11,121 nt of DNA, taken from NCBI GenBank assembly GCA_030692905.1, contig JAUYBT010000217.1, positions 1 to 11,121 on the forward strand, given 5' to 3'. Of this stretch, positions 6,756-11,121 are shown in pieces. Under the pieces are notes generated by a model. The model had not been told where the DNA came from, ran no database searches, and worked only from the letters and a program-made list of their open reading frames with translations. Within the stretch, counting starts at the first letter, position 1. The number at the start of each line of letters is the position of its first letter. The position numbers and the translations under genes are program-made. The stretch comes from Bacteroidales bacterium. GTDB lineage: Bacteria; Bacteroidota; Bacteroidia; Bacteroidales; VadinHA17.

Positions 6756-8726
6756 CTAAAACTGTATCTTGAACTGGATTTTTAATTCTTTGTTATTTTT
6801 AGTGCTCGTTCCACTTTCAATCAACGATGTAAGGCCATATTTTACTCTTATTTCTGCAAAATCGACTATATCCCATTTTGCCATTATGTAACTTCGGCTC
6901 CCTTCTCCTGACAACGCAGGAATACTAAAACTGTAAAGTAAATCATTCTCATATGTATAAAGCCTTGAATCCCAATCATCAGTCTGGAAAATACAATACC
7001 TGAACCATAATGTAACCGGGAGCTGTCTGAACCTGTAAACCATATCCTGTAATAATAGCATACCTTTACTGCCCGATGGATCAACAACTTTATAATCGAT
7101 TCGTGTTCCCAGGGTCAGATTTTCATAAGGAGAATATCGGACAGAACCTTTTATACTTTTGGTGATAATCTGCTTCTGTTCGGGGATTCCGTTGGCTTCA
7201 GTATTATCGACCATCGAAAACCTGTTATTATATGAAGCATCAATTGTTAATGTTTCAGTCGGCGTAAATCTGACTCTTATTTCCTGCCTCATTGCCGATG
7301 AGGGAGAACTGCAACGGTATTTTAACCATTGGAATTTCTGAATATCACAACCACCACTTATGAAGAGATGCTTGGCTGCTTCAAAGGTGAAATTCCCGAG
7401 AATTCCCTGATCATTACCGGTTGCTGAACCTGCTCCAGGTCCTTTGCCATGAAAACTGATATAGCCTGCACTATAGTTCCTGAATATGAAATTAATGGTT
7501 AGCCGGTCAGATGGTCTGAATGACAAACCTTGTATGATAGCATACTTTTTATACTCATTTGTTGAAAATTCGCCGTAGAGCAAAATTCTTTTAATGAGGC
7601 CGTTATAAGAAAAAGTGTAGAGATTGTTTCTATCGCCTTCAAAATCAAAAATATCCACAGGGTCATTCCCTGTCATTTTTACAGGAAGTGAAAACCTGTC
7701 ACCTGACCAGGTGAAACCAACCCGCACATTATTAAAATTGTACGAAAGATTTATTCCATATGCCAGTTCATAAATTGCATCTTTTTTTTGCAGCAGAGAA
7801 GAGGTGTTATGGATCCCAGCCAAATAGAAATTTTCAATATAATCTTTCGAAGAACCTGATAATGAGCCAAGAGTGGCATCTGAATAGTTTTTCGAATAAA
7901 AAAGAGTCAATCCAAGGTTCTCATAAGAAAATTCAGCAGCCACTCCCCTGAAAAAATTGTTTTCATCGGTTGATGTATAAGGTTTTATCTCATCACTGGC
8001 CGACATATACCCCGGTGCGGTAAGTGAAAGACCTGTCCTGATTCCGGTATTAATATTTGTACCCTGACCGAATCGTGCAGAATAATCTCCCACAATAAGC
8101 CTTCGGATCAGACCACTTCCAATATATGTAAGGTTGGCTGACAGAAAATCAGGCAAGGGAGGATTGGCGCTGAAAAACTTCTCTCCGGGATCTTTTTCAG
8201 CTGTAAATCCTCCTGAAAAGCCGCCTGCTGTAAACTTGTATTTTGTGAGTATTTTCCATGTGGAACCTAATGATGTTGTATCATCATTACCTGACCTGAT
8301 GGACAGATTTGTTATCGATGTATTCCTCCAGTGTACTGAATCTGAATTTACGGTCGTTTTACTATCAAGGGTGATGAATGGTATCATCATCTCTGCCGTT
8401 TCTTTATCAAATCCAGGGATGTTTATTAATTCATAAACGGAAATGATTCTGCCCGAAGAATGGGCATAATCTGTCAATGCTTTTGCCTGGAAATCAGAAA
8501 GAAAGAATAGTCTTGAAATCTCATTTTCACCGGCTGAATTAATTTTTACCGGATTTTCTGCAAGTTCGTAGAGCCTCTCAATATAAGTTACAGCCGCCTC
8601 CGGGTCAGAGTCATCGGCTGCCAACTCTTCTGCAATATTTATAACGACTTCTGATAGGTTTGTTTCCTGACTAAAACTCCAGAATGAAAGAAAAAGTAAA
8701 AATAGTATCAATAAAAATTTTAACAT
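6756..8726 (-). CDS. Secreted helix-hairpin-helix protein with a predicted outer-membrane barrel
   Basis: A 656-residue protein. A clear signal peptide (1-19) ends in WSFS-Q, a common Bacteroidota cleavage context. Residues about 25-55 are helical and acidic. Residues 58-118 resemble paired HhH motifs of the ComEA type: NPVKINSAGENEISRLFFLS, then ISVYELINIPGFDKETA. The remainder (about 130-656) alternates short polar turns with amphipathic strands rich in Y, F, G and S, and ends in KIQF with a C-terminal phenylalanine, the usual beta-barrel insertion signal. This architecture recurs in Bacteroidota under names such as helix-hairpin-helix domain-containing protein; its role is not established as far as I know. 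The HhH part could bind DNA in the periplasm, as ComEA does in competence, but that is inference. It is the last gene of the minus-strand run and has a TAG stop. It lies downstream of the four-helix-bundle cassette and, further up, a PorV/PorQ-like barrel gene. Confidence 0.85.
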   Translation of the reverse strand: MLKFLLILFLLFLSFWSFSQETNLSEVVINIAEELAADDSDPEAAVTYIERLYELAENPVKINSAGENEISRLFFLSDFQAKALTDYAHSSGRIISVYELINIPGFDKETAEMMIPFITLDSKTTVNSDSVHWRNTSITNLSIRSGNDDTTSLGSTWKILTKYKFTAGGFSGGFTAEKDPGEKFFSANPPLPDFLSANLTYIGSGLIRRLIVGDYSARFGQGTNINTGIRTGLSLTAPGYMSASDEIKPYTSTDENNFFRGVAAEFSYENLGLTLFYSKNYSDATLGSLSGSSKDYIENFYLAGIHNTSSLLQKKDAIYELAYGINLSYNFNNVRVGFTWSGDRFSLPVKMTGNDPVDIFDFEGDRNNLYTFSYNGLIKRILLYGEFSTNEYKKYAIIQGLSFRPSDRLTINFIFRNYSAGYISFHGKGPGAGSATGNDQGILGNFTFEAAKHLFISGGCDIQKFQWLKYRCSSPSSAMRQEIRVRFTPTETLTIDASYNNRFSMVDNTEANGIPEQKQIITKSIKGSVRYSPYENLTLGTRIDYKVVDPSGSKGMLLLQDMVYRFRQLPVTLWFRYCIFQTDDWDSRLYTYENDLLYSFSIPALSGEGSRSYIMAKWDIVDFAEIRVKYGLTSLIESGTSTKNNKELKIQFKIQF

Positions 8727-8763
8727 TCAACCGGATATCTTTCTGTTTTTTCAGTTTGATCTT

Positions 8764-9225
8764 TTTTAATTAAGAACATTTGAACAAACGAATGAAGAAT
8801 GCAGAATTATTTCTTTGTGGCAGTTACGATGCTTTTAACAAAAATGCTTATCAATTCATTACACTCTTGTATAAGGTAAAGGACTTCTTGTTCAGTCTTG
8901 TAAATCATCGCTTTATGCATTATTTTAAGGCAATTATATGATTCCCGTAATTCCTTAAGGCAGACTTTCATTTTGTGAACGAAATCATTTTTGGATTCAC
9001 CGCTTTTTGCCTCACCATAATTTAAAGATGGTGAAGTCCCAGATCTTAGAAGTTGTCCTCCAAGATGTATAGCTGATTTTGATACAGGTAAGTTTTCAAC
9101 AAATTTTATTATTGAAACTGCAAAGTCTATTAGACGGTCTTCAAGATCAAATTTTTTATCATTCATTTTATTTCGCTGTTCTTAATTCGTTTGTTCTTCA
9201 TTCAATTGTTCAATTAATTGCCTTT
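8764..9225. repeat. Imperfect inverted repeat enclosing the four-helix-bundle gene
   Basis: The core arms are 8782-8799 (gaacaaacgaatgaagaa) and 9179-9196 (ttcttaattcgtttgttc), complementary at 17 of 18 positions. The gene at 8807-9166 lies entirely in the 379-nt loop, 7 nt from one arm and 12 nt from the other. Similarity continues outward: taattaagaaca and tttgaa on the left resemble taattgaaca and attgaa on the reverse complement of the right side, with a 7-nt insertion (tgaagaa) on the right. The right side also contains a short direct repeat, gttcttaattc (9178-9188) and gttcttcattc (9193-9203). A transcript would fold the ORF into a long stem-loop. Confidence 0.75.
8807..9166 (-). CDS. 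Four helix bundle protein (S23 / 23S rRNA intervening-sequence / bAvd-like)
   Basis: A 119-residue, mostly helical protein of the four-helix-bundle family first described as ORFs inside intervening sequences of bacterial 23S rRNA genes. It is also related to Avd, the accessory protein of diversity-generating retroelements. Typical signatures are FAVSIIKFVENLP (15-27), GGQLLRSGTSPSLNYGEA (36-53) and DFVHKMKVCLKELRESYNCLKI (61-82), followed by a basic C-terminus. The family forms homopentameric barrels with a positive nucleic-acid-binding surface; what the free-standing members do is not established. The ATG at 9164-9166 is supported by the usual charged N-terminus before DLEDRL. No reverse transcriptase, template repeat or rRNA is present in the window, so it is not an evident DGR or rRNA insertion. 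It is enclosed by inverted repeats and preceded by a periodic leader, so it looks like a cassette inserted between two membrane-protein genes. Confidence 0.92.
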   Translation of the reverse strand: MNDKKFDLEDRLIDFAVSIIKFVENLPVSKSAIHLGGQLLRSGTSPSLNYGEAKSGESKNDFVHKMKVCLKELRESYNCLKIMHKAMIYKTEQEVLYLIQECNELISIFVKSIVTATKK

Positions 9226-9355
9226 TCCCAAGTGAGTCTCTCTGTGTAAGTTCTTCAAAATGTTTTTCTTTAGGTTCTGGTTGTCTTATACTTTGCGACT
9301 TTTGCAATAACTTTACGAACTTTGTGGTTAATTGATTTCTAATTGATTTTTTCTA
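9167..9355 (-). other. Leader of the four-helix-bundle cassette with a degenerate ~10-nt repeat
   Basis: These 189 nt carry no gene. At 9291-9330 the plus strand reads four successive ten-mers: ctttgcgact, tttgcaataa, ctttacgaac, tttgtggtta. All are variants of TTTGCGnn, so on the gene's own strand they read as AACCACAAAG-type units. A gtctctctgtgt stretch (9236-9247, acacagagagac on the minus strand) follows before the inverted-repeat arm. I recall similar CGCAAAG and ACACAGAGA leaders ahead of four-helix-bundle and GxxExxY genes in Bacteroidota; this copy looks eroded. Whether it is a promoter, a recombination site or a remnant is unknown. Confidence 0.55.
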
Positions 9356-10183
9356 TCAATGAATTTTAAATATTAATGAGACAGAGGAGGTTACTCCCAG
9401 TTTTTCGTGAGTTGTAAAACCGAGATTTATCTGCGCAATTTTCGCAAGGTATCCCAACCCGAAACTAAATGAATTGTTATTGGTACTGAAGCCGCTCCTG
9501 ATCCAAAGTTTTTTTGCTGCCTCATATTCAAAGCCTGTTCTGATTATCAATTTACTTCCGGAACTCATTTCAACCTCAACCCCTGCAAAAAGTAACTTGT
9601 TCAGGTCTGTTCCTGCTCCAACCCTGAGGGTTGTTGGCAAGTAGGTTTTTCTTATTGAATTAGGTACAGGGTTGAACAGATGAATCCCGATCCTGATATT
9701 TTCTGAGGGCGTAACAAGAAGGCCGGCTTCACACGTAACAGATTGATTATTACCATACTCTCCTGAAGCTCTTTCTGAGAAATAGTCGACTTGTATCCCG
9801 GCGGATATTTTCTCTGAGAGTTTAATCCCACAAGCCAGCCCTGTCATATCCCGTTTAAAGTCGGTATACCCAAAATGTGAATAAACAACTCCAAGTGAGG
9901 CTTTTCCGGCAGGAATTGTCATACCAACTGAACGGGTACCAAGTTCCTTGATACTGAACCTGTTTTCGTAGTTTAATCCGAAAGAAAAAGATTTATTATA
10001 AGCCAGTGATGCCTGATTATGGAATGAAGACCAGAACCCGTTCTTCATAATACAAACGTATCCCATTCCTGCTTCACCGGCTCCGGCTGATGGACGATAA
10101 GGACCTCCACCGGAAGCGGTTAAAGAGAGAAATATGTAAAATACAGAAACAGATATCTTGTGCAGCGAGCTCAACTGTTTCAA
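9356..10183 (-). CDS. PorV/PorQ-like outer-membrane beta-barrel protein
   Basis: A 275-residue predicted outer-membrane protein. The N-terminus (1-24) is a signal peptide with a hydrophobic run VSVFYIFLSLTA. Next comes AGAGEAGMGYVCIMKNGFWSSFHNQASLA (about 33-61), which resembles the GARAxGMGxAxVAxxxDxxxxxxNPAxLA start of PorV/PorQ and FadL-like barrels. The rest is alternating amphipathic strands with G/S/N turns, ending in SVSLIFKIH. The start appears to be TTG (10181-10183), because an in-frame TAA lies at 10187-10189 and the next methionine is past the signal peptide. PorV-type proteins take part in type IX secretion cargo handling, but nothing here proves that role, and no other type IX gene is in the window. 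It lies 55 nt downstream of purE and may be read from the purE promoter. The stop is TGA followed at once by TAG. Confidence 0.75.
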   Translation of the reverse strand: MKQLSSLHKISVSVFYIFLSLTASGGGPYRPSAGAGEAGMGYVCIMKNGFWSSFHNQASLAYNKSFSFGLNYENRFSIKELGTRSVGMTIPAGKASLGVVYSHFGYTDFKRDMTGLACGIKLSEKISAGIQVDYFSERASGEYGNNQSVTCEAGLLVTPSENIRIGIHLFNPVPNSIRKTYLPTTLRVGAGTDLNKLLFAGVEVEMSSGSKLIIRTGFEYEAAKKLWIRSGFSTNNNSFSFGLGYLAKIAQINLGFTTHEKLGVTSSVSLIFKIH

Positions 10184-10238
10184 AAATTATAGCACCAAGA
10201 TACAAAAAATTGTATTCTCTGAATAAAAATAAAGAATC

Positions 10239-10745
10239 TTAATTCGTTTTGTATTGATACTTTACATTCTTCAGTTCCTCATTGGCCTGAACGATCTTCT
10301 TTTTAAGAGATTCCTTGTATTTTACCACCTCCTTCATAATTGCATCATCACCTGTGGCAATAATCTGAGCAGCCAGGATACCTGCATTCTGTGCAGCATT
10401 AACACCCACAGTGGCGACCGGTATTCCTGGAGGCATCTGGAGAATGGAAAAAATGGAATCCAGTCCTTCAAACGAAGCCTTTATAGGTACTCCGATAACA
10501 GGAAGTGGCGTCATGGCGGCTATTACACCGGGAAGATGTGCTGCCATACCTGCTGCCGCAATAATCACTTTTATTCCCCGGGAAGCGGCATTTTTTGCAA
10601 ATTTCTCGACCTCTTCAGGGGTTCTGTGTGCTGAAAGAGCATTCATCTCAAAAGGTATCCTGAAATTGTTAAGAATCTCTGCTGCTTTCTCCATTATTGG
10701 CAGGTCGGACGTGCTGCCCATTATGATGCTTACAATCGGTTCCAT
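10239..10745 (-). CDS. purE: N5-carboxyaminoimidazole ribonucleotide mutase (PurE class I)
   Basis: Converts N5-CAIR to CAIR in de novo purine synthesis, working with PurK. It is 168 residues, the usual size of class I PurE. Visible family motifs are MGSTSDLPIM (9-18), ALSAHRTPE (36-44) with catalytic H40 (matching E. coli H45), AAAGMAAHLPGVIAA (63-77), PLPVIGVPIK (80-89), LQMPPGIPVATV (102-113) and NAAQNAGILAAQIIA (116-130). GMAAHLPG and the H40 context point to the CAIR-mutase class rather than the class II AIR carboxylase. A lysine-rich helical tail follows. The ATG at 10743-10745 gives the normal MxPxVSIIMGS start. The gene is divergent from hpt across 92 nt, and a tatttttg -7 element lies about 34 nt upstream. 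Confidence 0.98.
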   Translation of the reverse strand: MEPIVSIIMGSTSDLPIMEKAAEILNNFRIPFEMNALSAHRTPEEVEKFAKNAASRGIKVIIAAAGMAAHLPGVIAAMTPLPVIGVPIKASFEGLDSIFSILQMPPGIPVATVGVNAAQNAGILAAQIIATGDDAIMKEVVKYKESLKKKIVQANEELKNVKYQYKTN

Positions 10746-10778
10746 TTAAAATAATTTAATTTAACTTGCTGATAAGGA

Positions 10779-10786
10779 CAAAAATA
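10779..10786 (-). promoter_or_regulatory. Candidate -7 element for purE
   Basis: The minus strand reads tatttttg, an exact match to TAnnTTTG, placed to give a leader of about 25-30 nt before the purE ATG. No clear -33 TTG is visible at the right distance. In such AT-rich DNA an 8-mer with four fixed T/A positions can occur by chance, so confidence is modest. Confidence 0.35.
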
Positions 10787-10837
10787 AGCTATTATTTTCA
10801 TATTTTCGCACCGGCTGACATTTCAAAAATTGCCGTC

Positions 10838-11121
10838 ATGAAAGAAATCCGGATACTTGATAAAACATTCAGAGAATTGATCACCGAAAAAGCCATCCTT
10901 TGCAGGATAGATGAACTTGCCAGGCAGATGAACAACGACCTTGCAGGAAAAGATGTGGTCTTCCTTGGAATTCTTAACGGAGCGTTTCTTTTTGCGGCAG
11001 ACCTGTTCAGACGGATTAACCTTCAGGCACGGATATCTTTTGTGAAACTTGCATCATATGAAGGAACGAGCTCCTCCGGGTCAATCAAAGAGCTTATAGG
11101 ATGGAATGAGGATATTAAAAA
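10838..11121 (+). CDS. hpt: Hypoxanthine phosphoribosyltransferase, N-terminal part (cut by the window edge)
   Basis: A purine salvage enzyme that joins hypoxanthine (often also guanine) to PRPP to give IMP or GMP. From the ATG at 10838, 94 codons are visible; the family is about 175-180 residues, so roughly half is present. Recognisable family blocks are FLGILNGAFLFAADLFRRI (about 43-61), which contains the LNG pyrophosphate-binding loop, and VKLASYEGTSSSGSIKELIG (about 70-89), the flexible active-site loop region. The PRPP-binding EDIIDTG motif and the C-terminal aromatic loop lie beyond the right edge. Divergent from purE; the two may share regulation by purine supply, though I see no operator or riboswitch between them. 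Confidence 0.95.
   Translation, partial: MKEIRILDKTFRELITEKAILCRIDELARQMNNDLAGKDVVFLGILNGAFLFAADLFRRINLQARISFVKLASYEGTSSSGSIKELIGWNEDIK

Noticed and set aside
8807..9166. Four-helix-bundle protein as the Avd of a diversity-generating retroelement
   Set aside because: No reverse transcriptase, no template/variable repeat pair and no C-type-lectin target gene are in the window. The protein fits the free-standing S23/bAvd group.
9342..9360. attgat / atcaat hairpin at the end of the PorV/PorQ-like gene as a terminator
   Set aside because: It is only six A/T-rich base pairs with a 7-nt loop and overlaps the stop codon; too weak to call.
10195..10220. atacaa / ttgtat inverted repeat between purE and the outer-membrane gene
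   Set aside because: A six-bp AT-rich stem with four A in the loop is expected by chance in this composition, and there is no following U-run.
10254..10749. Two plus-strand open frames opposite purE
   Set aside because: They mirror PurE codons. PurE is complete with all its motifs, so the antisense frames are shadows.

Overview
The window looks like a chromosomal stretch from a Bacteroidota bacterium, most likely Bacteroidales-like. The DNA is moderately AT-rich, Shine-Dalgarno sequences are mostly absent, and several intergenic regions carry the Bacteroidota -7 element TAnnTTTG. Two proteins have architectures typical of that phylum: a helix-hairpin-helix outer-membrane barrel and a PorV/PorQ-like barrel. 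Family assignments come from reading the translations; no database search was run.

Layout. Positions 1-3298 (minus strand) hold an L-fucose catabolic operon, transcribed fucI, then a small three-TM membrane protein (probably DUF5362), then fucK, which runs off the left edge. A GC-rich inverted doublet of palindromes (1388-1488) sits between fucI and the membrane gene. The membrane gene and fucK overlap as TAATG. Positions 3299-3411 form a divergent promoter region. Positions 3412-6745 (plus strand) hold lipA, lipB and recJ. LipB moves octanoyl groups from ACP to target proteins and LipA inserts sulfur, so the first two make up de novo lipoylation. RecJ is a 5'-3' ssDNA exonuclease that follows lipB by only 4 nt.

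Positions 6756-10745 (minus strand) are transcribed purE, a PorV/PorQ-like outer-membrane protein, a four-helix-bundle (S23/bAvd-type) protein, then a secreted HhH protein with a large predicted outer-membrane barrel. recJ and the HhH gene converge with only 10 nt between them. From 10838 to the right edge (plus strand) is the start of hpt, hypoxanthine phosphoribosyltransferase, divergent from purE. This places a de novo purine gene and a purine salvage gene head to head.

Most of the window is housekeeping or ordinary accessory metabolism, and I see no complete defence system, transposase, CRISPR array or RNA gene. The most interesting stretch is about 8764-9331. There the four-helix-bundle gene lies inside an imperfect inverted repeat and is preceded by a decayed, roughly 10-nt-periodic TTTGCG-type leader. 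It resembles the ORF-bearing intervening sequences of 23S rRNA genes, but here it sits between two outer-membrane protein genes. The REP-like doublet in the fuc operon and the unexplained membrane protein coupled to fucK are the next most interesting.
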